From ZC4RG42 sp036676355 (GTDB lineage: Bacteria > Pseudomonadota > Gammaproteobacteria > Burkholderiales > SG8-39), in assembly GCA_036676355.1 (NCBI GenBank), contig JAKFDA010000097.1, forward strand, positions 14,540 to 78,539: a stretch of DNA of 64,000 bases, in the 5' to 3' direction. Of this stretch, positions 30,389 to 38,926 are shown in pieces. Position 1 is the first letter of the stretch. Each line of letters begins with the position of its first letter. The position numbers were made by a program, and so were the translations under genes. The notes below the pieces were generated by a model. It searched no databases, was not told the origin of the DNA, and saw only the letters and a list, made by a program, of their open reading frames with translations.

Positions 30389-30849
30389 CGCAACGCGACA
30401 TTCCCAACGTCATCGCTCTGCCGCCGCTGCTCTACGGCGGCGCATTCCTGATCGTGCTGTTTCTCCACTGGCTGTGGCCCGTGGCATTGCTGTCCGATCC
30501 TTCGATCCGCTGGATCGGTGCGGCATTGGTCGTGCTCGGCATGACGCCGGTGATCTGGGGAAGTGCGACGATGCATCGCGCCGGCACCAACGTCCCGCCC
30601 AATCGACCGGCGACCGTGATAGTGACGGGCGGCCCGTTTCGCTTCTCGCGCAATCCGCTCTACACCGGCCTCCATGTCACGTTCATCGGCCTGTGCTGTA
30701 TCGCCAACAGCCTGTGGGGCATCGCGCTGTTCATACCGCTGGTCGCGGTCATGCACTACGGCGTGATACTGCGGGAAGAGCGTTACCTCGAAGCCAAATT
30801 CGGCGAATCCTACCGACAATATCGCTCGACCGTCCGTCGCTATATCTAG
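30385..30849 (+). CDS. Isoprenylcysteine methyltransferase-family membrane protein
   Basis: A 154-residue membrane protein with about four hydrophobic segments. The family signature is PFRFSRNPLYTGLH in the middle and LREERYLEAKFGESYRQYRSTVRRYI at the C-terminus. Bacterial members (ICMT/PEMT-like) are thought to methylate lipids or small thiols and amines with SAM; the substrate here is unknown. The ATG overlaps the patatin stop by four bases, so the two are translationally coupled and may act on the same lipids. Confidence 0.85.
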   Translation: MTQRDIPNVIALPPLLYGGAFLIVLFLHWLWPVALLSDPSIRWIGAALVVLGMTPVIWGSATMHRAGTNVPPNRPATVIVTGGPFRFSRNPLYTGLHVTFIGLCCIANSLWGIALFIPLVAVMHYGVILREERYLEAKFGESYRQYRSTVRRYI

Positions 30850-30991
30850 CCGCTGGTTAACTGAGAGCGACAGCGACACGCACCGATTAATGCGTTTGCG
30901 ATGCGTTCCGCACGGCGCGTCGCACCGCAAACCGCCCGGCCGATGTAAGCTGCGCGGCAATTTCGCAGGCAACCGACGCCCCGGTGCAACC

Positions 30992-31792
30992 ATGAGAGCC
31001 CTCGCCGCTTTAATTCTGCTGTTGTTGTCCCACGCCGCGATCGCGGCCTGCCCTGAACACGATTTCACCGATGCCAAAAAGATACGGCTAGCCGGCGACT
31101 CGGTGCTGATCGTGACGCACCCGACGTCGTTTCACGATGCACGCGTCGCGACCAAGCGCGGCGTGGACGAGGCCGTCGCCTTCGCCAAGAGCAAGCGTAT
31201 TCCCGTGATCTATCTGCAGGACGACGGCCCGGCCCAGTTCTACTTCATGGAAGATTGCAACCCCGATTACTGGGTCTACTCCGAAGGCGGCGAAATCAGT
31301 TTCGAAGTAACGCCCTCGCACGTCTACATTGCCGGCGGGCATCTGGAACTGTGTATGTCCGGCACCCTGCATGACGTGTTGTACTCGTGGAAGAAACAGG
31401 GAAAACGCAACCTGACCGTCACCTATCTCATGGACGCGATCTACTCCAACGGCAAGAGCATCGAGGAATCGGACCCGTTCTACGGCGACTACGAAAAATT
31501 CATGCGCGTTATCACCTATCGACGACCGGGTGGCGAGCACTGGCCCAAGCTGACGCTGCTGGAAACGCTGGGCACCATCCGCCGGGAAGAGCATGAACTC
31601 GAATATCTGACGAAGATCCTACCGCACTACGAAAGCACGCTGCCCGCCGATTACCGTGTGGAACTGGCACTCAACGACTCCGTCACCAAGGTCCTGCGCC
31701 CGGCCTCGGGATGGAAGCCGCCGACGATCCGTTTCGAATTCGTCGACTCGGCCGTCAATCTTTCGAGCGGCCTCGGCGACCAACGCGAATAA
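30992..31792 (+). CDS. Secreted protein of unknown function
   Basis: About 266 residues beginning with a clear Sec signal (MRALAALILLLLSHAAIAA). The mature part has a few cysteines (ACPEHDF, MEDCNPDYW, LELCMSG), suggesting periplasmic disulfides. The sequence is mixed alpha/beta: VLIVTHPTSFHDARVATKRGVDEAVAFAK and IPVIYLQDD resemble a nucleotide- or hydrolase-like core. A long charged C-terminal half follows. I do not recognise the family. It lies about 140 bases after the methyltransferase-like gene in the same direction. Confidence 0.75.
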   Translation: MRALAALILLLLSHAAIAACPEHDFTDAKKIRLAGDSVLIVTHPTSFHDARVATKRGVDEAVAFAKSKRIPVIYLQDDGPAQFYFMEDCNPDYWVYSEGGEISFEVTPSHVYIAGGHLELCMSGTLHDVLYSWKKQGKRNLTVTYLMDAIYSNGKSIEESDPFYGDYEKFMRVITYRRPGGEHWPKLTLLETLGTIRREEHELEYLTKILPHYESTLPADYRVELALNDSVTKVLRPASGWKPPTIRFEFVDSAVNLSSGLGDQRE

Positions 31793-31960
31793 CCGGTAAC
31801 AGCCGTTCCTCGTTTGCCCGAAGATGTGAAAGTCGGCCGTGCATGCTTCGCCCGTTCCACCAGCCCGCGGCTTGGCGCGAACGGTCGCGCGACGACCTTC
31901 GCCTCGCGCACATTGCCGGCTCGGCCACCGGGCACGCCGGTTGTATCGCATGAAAATCAA

Positions 31961-32017
31961 GCGAGCTGCGAAACCCGTTCACCGTACCGACCTTATCGCC
32001 TTATAGTCGCAGCTCGC
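31961..32017 (+). promoter_or_regulatory. Inverted repeat spanning the likely zwf promoter
   Basis: GCGAGCTGCGA (31961-31971) and TCGCAGCTCGC (32007-32017) are perfect 11-base inverted repeats 35 bases apart. Between them are TTCACC (31978-31983) and TATAGT (32003-32008), a possible promoter with a long 19-base spacer. The right arm overlaps the -10 element. It may be a two-site operator or an RNA hairpin; function is inferred. Confidence 0.4.
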
Positions 32018-32043
32018 TCATCACTCCATGGAGCTCCCACGGG

Positions 32044-33429
32044 ATGACCCAGACGCAGCACTCCGACGCCCTCGTTCTATTCGGCGCCACAGGCGATCTT
32101 GCGGCGAAGAAAATTTTCCCCGCGCTGTTGGCGCTGGTGTCGCGCGACAGGTTGAAATGTCCGATCGTCGGGGTGGCGCGCGAGCCGTTGACCATCGAGC
32201 AGTTTCGCGAGCGCGTCCATCAGGCGCTGTCCCACTACGGCGAGTCTCATAAGGCGGCCGCCACGCAGCTTTGCTCCCAGTTGCGTTATGTCAGCGGCGA
32301 CTACCGCGAGGTGCAGACCTATCAGCGGCTGCGCAGCGCGCTCGAAGGCGCCTGCTGTCCCCTGCACTATCTCGCCATTCCGCCGGCGATGTTCGCAGTG
32401 GTGATCGAAGGGCTCGGCGCAAGCGGGTGCGCGAACGAGGCGCGCGTAATCGTCGAGAAACCTTTCGGTCGCGATCTGCCTTCGGCACAGGCGTTGAGCG
32501 CAACCCTCGAACGCGTATTTGACGAAAGAAAAATTTTTCGCATCGATCACTACCTGGGCAAGGAGCCGGTGCAGAACCTGCTCTACTTTCGCTTCGCCAA
32601 TACCTTCCTTGAGCCGATGTGGCGCCGCGGCCGCGTCCGCAGCGTGCAGATCACGATGGCCGAGCGCATGGGCATCGGCAGTCGCGGTCCTTTTTACGAG
32701 GAGGTCGGCGCCCTGCGCGATGTGGTGCAAAACCATTTGCTGCAGGTCGTCGCGATCCTGGCAATGGAGCCTCCGGCGGACGACTCGCTCGGCAGCATGC
32801 AGGCGGCCAAGATCGCGGTCCTTCACGCCGCGCGCCCGCTGCGCCCCGAAGACGTCGTAAGGGGGCAATACGCCGGCTATCGCTTCGAGCATGGTGTCGC
32901 CCCCGAATCGCAGGTGGAAACTTACGTCGCACTGCGGATGTTCATCGATTCGCAACGCTGGGCGGGTGTGCCGTTCTACATCCGCGCCGGCAAGGAACTG
33001 CCGGTGACCGCGACCGAGGTCATCGTGGAACTGGAATCACCGCCCGAGAACATGTTCAACGAGCAGATAAAGGCCGGCCTGGGCAACTACTTCCGCTTCC
33101 GCCTCGGACCCGATCGGGTCGCAATCGCAGTCGGCGCGCGCATCAAAACGCATGGCGAGCGCATGCGCGGCGAAGCGATCGAACTTCTCGCCGTGAACGC
33201 GCGTGGCGACGAACCGGATGCCTATGAGCGCCTGATCGGCGATGCGATGAAAGACGATCACTCGCTGTTCGCGCGGCGCGAAAGTGTCGAGGCATCCTGG
33301 CGTGTCGTCGATCCGATTCTCGCCGAGCCGCCCCCTGTGCAGTTCTATACGCGTGGTTCGTGGGGACCCTCAGATGCCGACAAGCTCATTGCCGGCACCT
33401 GTCGCTGGTACGCGCCTCGAATGGGCTGA
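32044..33429 (+). CDS. zwf: Glucose-6-phosphate 1-dehydrogenase
   Basis: Oxidises glucose 6-phosphate to 6-phosphogluconolactone, giving NADPH. It has 461 residues. The N-terminal FGATGDLAAKKIFPALL is the coenzyme fold, and RIDHYLGKEPVQN is the active-site signature. No pgl, edd or other pathway genes are adjacent, so it is a stand-alone zwf. Its neighbours on the other strand are ferritin-like genes. The NADPH role would suit oxidative stress, but joint control is not shown. Confidence 0.96.
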   Translation: MTQTQHSDALVLFGATGDLAAKKIFPALLALVSRDRLKCPIVGVAREPLTIEQFRERVHQALSHYGESHKAAATQLCSQLRYVSGDYREVQTYQRLRSALEGACCPLHYLAIPPAMFAVVIEGLGASGCANEARVIVEKPFGRDLPSAQALSATLERVFDERKIFRIDHYLGKEPVQNLLYFRFANTFLEPMWRRGRVRSVQITMAERMGIGSRGPFYEEVGALRDVVQNHLLQVVAILAMEPPADDSLGSMQAAKIAVLHAARPLRPEDVVRGQYAGYRFEHGVAPESQVETYVALRMFIDSQRWAGVPFYIRAGKELPVTATEVIVELESPPENMFNEQIKAGLGNYFRFRLGPDRVAIAVGARIKTHGERMRGEAIELLAVNARGDEPDAYERLIGDAMKDDHSLFARRESVEASWRVVDPILAEPPPVQFYTRGSWGPSDADKLIAGTCRWYAPRMG

Positions 33430-33494
33430 GCATTACCGTGCCGACAAAAAATGGCACGCAAGCGGGCCGTTTTTACGCGGGGCACTCCGCACAC

Positions 33495-34238
33495 TCAAGT
33501 CGCCTCGGACAGCACCGCATCCTGCAACAGCTGTTTCACGATAGCCAGATGCTCCTCTTCCGAATTTAACGCTTCAGCAAACTTCGTCGCCATCTCATCC
33601 TGCCCCATTTCGTTGGCGATCTGAATCAGCAACTCCCATCCGGCGTTATCCGCCAACTCGGCGGTCAGCATCGCATTGAGGCACTGTGGAATCGTAGTGC
33701 GCGGATCGGTCAGCACCTGCATGATGCCCATCGATGCCACACCGACCGTATCCGCAGAGGGCGTCTGCGCGGTCGGGTCGGCGCCAAGCTGCTCCATGAC
33801 ATCGCACAGCAATTTGAAATGGCGCGCTTCTTCTCCGTGAATATGGAGCAATTGATCGATGGAGATATTCACCTTACCTTCACCCGCTGCGCCACGGCAT
33901 TTGACGATCAGCGCCTCATACAAGCGCGTACCGCTGCGCTCGAACGCCAGACGCTCGCCGAGTTTATCGATCAGAACTTCCGGATTGCGCCCGCCGATCT
34001 TCTGCATGCCGGCCTTCATCGCACCCTTCATCGTTCCGGGTAAAGGCACCGAGCCGACCGGATCGGCCTCCTGTATATATTTCAAACGCAATTCGACTGC
34101 GTCGAACTCGCTGCCGACCGTGACCTGTGTGTCCTGCAACGAACTCAGATTGCCGGCGTCTTGTTGCATCTGCTTGACGTCCACCGGCGACATCTGTGCG
34201 CCGGTACGATTCATGCCCATTTGCGTCGACTTTGCCAT
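33495..34238 (-). CDS. Ferritin-like domain protein (1)
   Basis: A 247-residue protein with a four-helix ferritin-like core. Putative diiron ligands lie in ERLAFERSGTRLYEALI, HIHGEEARHFKLL, TAELADNAGWELL and NSEEEHLAIV. The first 40 residues are hydrophilic and probably flexible. AGGAG precedes the ATG. It lies 36 bases after the second ferritin-like gene, so the two form an operon. Iron storage, oxidase or another metal function cannot be told from sequence. Confidence 0.75.
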   Translation of the reverse strand: MAKSTQMGMNRTGAQMSPVDVKQMQQDAGNLSSLQDTQVTVGSEFDAVELRLKYIQEADPVGSVPLPGTMKGAMKAGMQKIGGRNPEVLIDKLGERLAFERSGTRLYEALIVKCRGAAGEGKVNISIDQLLHIHGEEARHFKLLCDVMEQLGADPTAQTPSADTVGVASMGIMQVLTDPRTTIPQCLNAMLTAELADNAGWELLIQIANEMGQDEMATKFAEALNSEEEHLAIVKQLLQDAVLSEAT

Positions 34239-34274
34239 CGGGTATCTCCTGCCTGAACGGCTTGACGGAAGCGA

Positions 34275-35441
34275 TTAAAGATTGACCACCTTGCGCGCCA
34301 GCTCGGTGCCGGGGGCCCACTGATACCAGGCCGAAACCGCATCGGAAGGCGAACCTTCCGAATTGATGTGCTGACGGTAATCGAGCGTCCGTTTGCCTTC
34401 CTGATCCTTCGGTACGAACTGCGTTCCCTTGGCGCGCAGATCGACTTCGTCGGCCAACACCTGGCGCACATAGTCGCGCTGGCTTTCGAATTCGATGCGA
34501 TGTGCGATGCCGCTGGGAAACAGTTCCTGCGGATCGCGGCGCAAGTGGTCCTTGTACAGCCTCGCCACTTCATGGAAGTGACCCAATTCGTAATCGACGA
34601 ACCTTTCCCAGAGCGCTTTGATGCGCGGGTTGCTTTCCTGCTCCATGCAACTCCAGTACGTATAGACCTCCATCGCCTCGTGCATCAGCCATTGCTCCAG
34701 ACCGCTTTCGTCGGGGTTGATGAGCGAGCCGTATTGCGTAACGTGCTGCTCTTCCATGGAGGCGATTTCCGCGTACAGCTGTCGCGCGACGGGATCGGCA
34801 AAGGTCGGCCCGAAGTGCATGTAGTAATCGTGCGTCTGATACTCGGCCCCGGTGATCATCATCGCGTGGATCTTGCTCAGCGGGTCAGCATCCCTCGCAT
34901 ACGGATTGCGCAGATCATCCTCGGGGTGACGATGTTCGATCGACGTCGGCCGTCCCGGAATGATGTCCGTATAGCTCTGCAGGATGTTGTTGGCATCCTT
35001 GCCTTCGAGCCGATCAAGCAACGCGGAGTATCGATACAGATGATCGAAGTCCTCCAGCAAACCGAATCGATACACCTGCGCGAGATACTCGTCCGGTTCG
35101 TTTTGCGCCACCGACGCCGTGACTTCGATCGCCACCTGCTCGTAGGCGATTGTCGTTTCCAGCGGCGAATGATCGGCGCCGAGCAACCAGTTCACCGTGG
35201 TCGCCTGATGCTGTTCGACACGCCGGATATTGGCGAGCGGCAGCCGTAGTTCACGATTGAAGCGCGCCACCGCGTGCTGCGTTCTTATCGAATCGGTTTC
35301 CACGCCGTTCATAAGAATGATGCGCACTCGCGTAAAGGCGTCATCGTCAAGCTTGCTGATCGGCTTCTGCACCATATCGCGCCAGGTGAAGCGCTGCCGC
35401 TCGAGAGGAGCGCCCTTGGTGTCGAATAAATTGAGTTCCAT
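34275..35441 (-). CDS. Ferritin-like domain protein (2)
   Basis: A 388-residue, mostly helical protein with two Glu/His-rich ferritin-like helix sets: LETTIAYEQVAIEVTASV and EIASMEEQHVTQYG, then LMHEAMEVYTYWSCMEQES and DYELGHFHEVARLY. The spacing of Glu and ExxH fits a diiron site. The N-terminal region (RVRIILMNGVETDS) is separate. It is the first gene of the two-gene ferritin-like operon. I do not recognise a named family; related genes occur in stress clusters of other Proteobacteria. Confidence 0.65.
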   Translation of the reverse strand: MELNLFDTKGAPLERQRFTWRDMVQKPISKLDDDAFTRVRIILMNGVETDSIRTQHAVARFNRELRLPLANIRRVEQHQATTVNWLLGADHSPLETTIAYEQVAIEVTASVAQNEPDEYLAQVYRFGLLEDFDHLYRYSALLDRLEGKDANNILQSYTDIIPGRPTSIEHRHPEDDLRNPYARDADPLSKIHAMMITGAEYQTHDYYMHFGPTFADPVARQLYAEIASMEEQHVTQYGSLINPDESGLEQWLMHEAMEVYTYWSCMEQESNPRIKALWERFVDYELGHFHEVARLYKDHLRRDPQELFPSGIAHRIEFESQRDYVRQVLADEVDLRAKGTQFVPKDQEGKRTLDYRQHINSEGSPSDAVSAWYQWAPGTELARKVVNL

Positions 35442-35508
35442 GCATATTCCCTGGTTGAAACAAATGCTCGGTATTCGCGACTATCAGGCGAGGCGAGGCC
35501 CCGCTCAC

Positions 35509-35967
35509 TCAGCGATACATGCCGCCGCCCGACGGACCACCCATACCGCCGCCCGGCTGTTCCATGCTGCGACGTTGCTCATCGCGGCGCCGCTGCATTT
35601 CGCGCCTGCGTGCATCGCGTTCGAGTTGCGAGTCTGCGGAATCGGGTGCGTCGGCCGGGTCTGCATCGGATGAACCGGTGGCACCCGTCGAGCCTGACGC
35701 GCCCGAACCCAGGTCGCTCGCACTACCGCCGATGCCGGTACTCCCCGAGCCGGGCATGTCGCTGCTGCCGCTGCCGATCCCCGCACTACCGGGAGCCCTT
35801 ATGCCACTGCCGCCGGTTCCTGCACTACCGGGGGCACTCAATCCGCCGCCACTCGCCGCCGCGCCCGATCCGCTGCCTCCTGCACCGTTGCTCTGCGCCA
35901 TCGTCGGCATTACGAACAACGCCGCCGCCATTGCCGAACCGACCGCAATAATCCTGATGCCCTTCAT
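35509..35967 (-). CDS. Small exported Gly/Ser-rich protein
   Basis: A 152-residue protein with a signal peptide (about residues 1-25, ending PTMAQ). The mature part is dominated by Gly, Ser and Ala (GSGAAASGGG, GSAGTGGSGI). A short highly charged helix (LERDARRREMQRRRDEQ) precedes a Met/Gly-rich end. There is no recognisable domain and it is probably disordered. AAGGAG precedes the ATG. It lies upstream of the two ferritin-like genes on the same strand, but about 65 bases separate them. Confidence 0.75.
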   Translation of the reverse strand: MKGIRIIAVGSAMAAALFVMPTMAQSNGAGGSGSGAAASGGGLSAPGSAGTGGSGIRAPGSAGIGSGSSDMPGSGSTGIGGSASDLGSGASGSTGATGSSDADPADAPDSADSQLERDARRREMQRRRDEQRRSMEQPGGGMGGPSGGGMYR

Positions 35968-36126
35968 TTCTGATCTCCTTATCGCGTCGAAGACCGCAAA
36001 TGAGCCCCGACGTATCTATCCGGCAATACGCATGCCTCCGCGAAGCGCTGTCGGCGCGCAACGACCGAATTCCGCCGACTTGCATCGCGTCATGCGATCA
36101 CGCCCACGACGCACGAGTCCCCGGAT

Positions 36127-36158
36127 AAAAAAAGGCCGACGCGCTACGCCGGCCTTTT
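36127..36158. terminator. Terminator
   Basis: AAAAAAGGCCGACGCG..GCCGGCCTTTT: a GC-rich hairpin with A/T runs on both sides. It is placed after the exported Ser/Gly-rich gene at 36191-36685 on the minus strand. Confidence 0.85.
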
Positions 36159-36190
36159 CTGTCGCACGCCTATCCACGAAGCGTTTAGAT

Positions 36191-36685
36191 TTATCGTTCG
36201 TACGAAGGCGAAGAAGATGGATTGGGATTGTTGAGCGGTTCCGGAGCCGGAGTGCCAAGCTCGGTCGAGCCGGATGTCGCGCTGCCCGATGCGCTATCGC
36301 TTGCGCTGCCCGATATCGATTCGCTTGAGCTGCCGGCCGGTTCACCAGGTTGCGGTGCTTCGTTGCTCTGCGTCCATACCGGATCAACCCGTCCCTGCGC
36401 GCCGGTACTCCCCGCCATTCCCTCATCGCTCGTGGAACCACTCGCGCTACCGACCGCACCGGTGTTGCCGGATTGTTGGTCGCCATACCGGTTGGCCGAT
36501 TCGGCGCGCGACGACGAATCGCCCGCTTCGCTTTGAATCGATTGCGACGCGGATGTACCCGGACCGCCAAGCTGCCGTGGCGCGCTTCGTTGTTCAGTGA
36601 TCGTATCGCCGGCTGCATACAGCGACGATGCGGCGAACAGTGCCGGAACACTCGTAGCGAGCGTGATACTGCGTAGTGATTTCAT
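36191..36685 (-). CDS. Exported Ser/Gly/Thr-rich protein
   Basis: About 164 residues from ATG 36685, where AAGGAG sits eight bases upstream; an earlier ATG at 36715 lacks one. A signal peptide of about 24 residues ends in SSLYAA. The mature chain is low complexity (SESISGSASDSASGSATSGS) with Pro-rich ends, so it is likely disordered and periplasmic or surface-exposed. No domain is recognised. A terminator follows. Confidence 0.75.
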   Translation of the reverse strand: MKSLRSITLATSVPALFAASSLYAAGDTITEQRSAPRQLGGPGTSASQSIQSEAGDSSSRAESANRYGDQQSGNTGAVGSASGSTSDEGMAGSTGAQGRVDPVWTQSNEAPQPGEPAGSSSESISGSASDSASGSATSGSTELGTPAPEPLNNPNPSSSPSYER

Positions 36686-36821
36686 CGCGAGTCTCCTTTT
36701 TTCGGTCTGCTCCACTTCGTTCGAAGTCGCTCCAAAAAAGTCGCAAACCTTATGCCGGTCGGAGAAACGGAGTTCGTATGAAGGAGGTTCGGCGACACGA
36801 TGTCAGCGCCCGTCCGATAAC

Positions 36822-36853
36822 AAAAAAAGGCCGGCGCGAAGCCGGCCTTTTTT
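36822..36853. terminator. Terminator of the BON-domain gene
   Basis: AAAAAAAGGCCGGC-GCGAA-GCCGGCCTTTTTT: a perfect stem with T/A runs, directly after the stop of the BON-domain gene on the minus strand. Confidence 0.92.
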
Positions 36854-36868
36854 GATGCGACATACCGC

Positions 36869-38236
36869 TCAGGTGTCTTTCTTTTCGCTGGACGCCGAAC
36901 GCGCCGGAGCGCTCGAACGCGTAGTCGATCCGAGTGTCGAGCCTGTGGAGGAATCCTGCCCGGATTGCGCCGCATTCAGAGAAGACTGACTTTGCTGCCC
37001 ACCGCCGCTGCTCATGGATGATGAACTGCCCGACTGAGCTTGCTGCGAGCCGACGCTTCCCTGATTACTCTGGCTGTATTGCGAGCCGTGACTTTCGGAC
37101 GCCGAACCGGAGCTTGTGCTGCCATAACTGCTTTGCACGCGCACATGGTTTTCGATGTCCTGCACGCCATGGCAACCGTCGATCAGATCTTCGATTTCAT
37201 GCCGCATACGCCGATCGGGCACTGTGCCTTCCAGGGTTACTTTGCCACTCGCCACTTCAACCGATACTTCACTGGAATCGATGTCCCAGCGCATCATCAG
37301 GCGTTCGCAAATTTCTTCTTTGAGCCGCTCATCCGAGCGTTGGTAGCCTTTCGGCCCGCGGCGCTGCGAGCGGCCCATGGCGCCGGACTGTCCCCAGTTA
37401 CCCCAGCTTTGGCCGCCCTGTCCGGTGCTCGCGCCCATCTCGCCTTGCCCATAACCGCCGTATACGCCCTGTCCATAGCTGACCGTATTGCCGTAATGCG
37501 CACCGCCGCCGGTCTGAAGCTGCGGGCCACTCTGGCGATAAACGCGTTCGCCGCCATAGCCGCCAGGCGTGCCGTAGTCGCTCTGCGAACCATAACGTCC
37601 GTAAGCCCCTTGTCCGCCGTAGCCCTGCGCGCCGGAACCGCCTTCGCCGCCATAACCTTGCGCGCCCCAAGCGCCATAATCGCGCTGCGACTGCTGCTGG
37701 CCGTAAGGGCCATACGAAGGCCGCTGCCGCTGCGAGTAATAGGATCGGGGACCGAAGTGCTGGTCGTTGCCCTGCCACTCTCCTTCGTGCGAGTGCGTCC
37801 CCACGACATAGTTGTCCGGCCCGACGCCACTATCGGCACCGTAGCCGGCAAGATGCGCATAGGGTCCGCGCCCCGAACCGTACACGGGCAAATCGTGCTC
37901 GTGTTCCTGCCGATAGGTCTCGTTGTCGCGTTGCTGGGGATAACGGTTCTGCGCACCCTGCGATTGTTGGCCGTAACCGCCGAAACCTTGTCGACCGTAA
38001 CCTTGTTGCTCGCGATCACGTTGACCGTGTTCGCCCTGCTGCGCGCCGTAGCCTTGCTGCCCACCATAGCTTTGCGCATAGCCACCGGGGCGTTGCTGTT
38101 GTGCTTGACCGTAGTCGCCCTGCCCGCTTTGCCCCGAACGGAAATCCTGCTCGCGTCTCTGCCCGCTTCCTTCGGCTCCGTAGCGCTCCTGTTCTTCGCG
38201 CCCACCGCCCGGGCCCTGACGATATCGTTCTACCAT
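36869..38236 (-). CDS. BON-domain protein with long Gly/Gln/Tyr/Ser-rich region
   Basis: About 455 residues from ATG 38236 (AAAGGAG upstream); a longer frame to 38350 has no ribosome site. Residues 1-295 are low complexity: repeated YGGQ, GYGQ and QQ blocks with Tyr, Gln, Gly and Arg, like prion-like regions. A BON domain lies at about 302-368 (GYQRSDERLKEEICERLM, VTLEGTVPDRRMRHEIEDLID). The remainder is a Ser/Gln/Gly-rich tail. BON domains bind membranes or polysaccharides. No signal peptide is seen. Similar RGPKGYQRSDER-BON proteins occur in Burkholderiales, usually with a shorter N-terminal part. Confidence 0.8.
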   Translation of the reverse strand: MVERYRQGPGGGREEQERYGAEGSGQRREQDFRSGQSGQGDYGQAQQQRPGGYAQSYGGQQGYGAQQGEHGQRDREQQGYGRQGFGGYGQQSQGAQNRYPQQRDNETYRQEHEHDLPVYGSGRGPYAHLAGYGADSGVGPDNYVVGTHSHEGEWQGNDQHFGPRSYYSQRQRPSYGPYGQQQSQRDYGAWGAQGYGGEGGSGAQGYGGQGAYGRYGSQSDYGTPGGYGGERVYRQSGPQLQTGGGAHYGNTVSYGQGVYGGYGQGEMGASTGQGGQSWGNWGQSGAMGRSQRRGPKGYQRSDERLKEEICERLMMRWDIDSSEVSVEVASGKVTLEGTVPDRRMRHEIEDLIDGCHGVQDIENHVRVQSSYGSTSSGSASESHGSQYSQSNQGSVGSQQAQSGSSSSMSSGGGQQSQSSLNAAQSGQDSSTGSTLGSTTRSSAPARSASSEKKDT

Positions 38237-38400
38237 TTGCTGCTCCTTTCGTTGCGATACTGATACTGCGCGCATGTATCGGATCACGATACGCATTGCG
38301 CTTGTGAAATAGGCTGCAAGCCGCGTACCGCGACATGCAGCCTGGTGCACATTGCAACAGCGCCTATGTTTAAGACAGGATCTGCGCAGTATCGTTGTCG

Positions 38401-38829
38401 TTATTGCGAGTGCGGCCCGCCAGGCCTTGAAATTCCTTCAATTGCCTTACCGGCGGGCTGTTCACCTTCGGTGATCGCCAGATCGCCCAGAGATACGATG
38501 CCAACCAGCCGCTTCTCGCGATTCACCACGGGCAGACGACGTACACGTATATCGGCCATGTTTTCGGCAACTCGTTCGATCTCCTCGTCTTCAAAGCAGT
38601 ACAACACTTCGCTACTCATTATTTCCCGTACCTCGGTATCCGGGCTCTTGCCCGCGGCTACGGCGCGCACTGCGATATCGCGGTCGGTAATCATGCCGAC
38701 CAGCCGATCGTTATCGCCGACCGGCAACGAGCCGGCCTCGATGTCGGCCATGATCTGCGCCGCTTCCCGGATGCTCTGGTGCGGATTTGCCACGTGTACA
38801 TCACGTGTCATCGCTTGGCTTACTCGCAT
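38401..38829 (-). CDS. Tandem CBS-domain protein
   Basis: About 142 residues made of two CBS motifs: VSQAMTRDVHVANPHQSIREAAQIM and DTEVREIMSSEVLYCFEDEEIERVAENM, each followed by VGMITDRDIAVRA or VGIVSLGDLA. CBS pairs bind adenine nucleotides and often report energy status; no effector domain is attached. The start is ATG 38829, where AAGGAG lies upstream; an in-frame ATG at 38904 is less likely. It sits between folE and the BON gene on the same strand. Confidence 0.9.
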   Translation of the reverse strand: MRVSQAMTRDVHVANPHQSIREAAQIMADIEAGSLPVGDNDRLVGMITDRDIAVRAVAAGKSPDTEVREIMSSEVLYCFEDEEIERVAENMADIRVRRLPVVNREKRLVGIVSLGDLAITEGEQPAGKAIEGISRPGGPHSQ

Positions 38830-38926
38830 TGCCTTCTCCTTAATGAACGCGTCAACATGCCTGGCCGCGCCAGGCGACAGGTAAAAGAACCCCGATGCAC
38901 GCATGCAAAGAATTCACCATCGCGCA

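Noticed and set aside
37040..38263. A 407-codon open frame opposite the BON gene
   Set aside because: The BON reading frame has a ribosome site, a terminator and a real domain; the opposite frame has neither homology nor a start signal.
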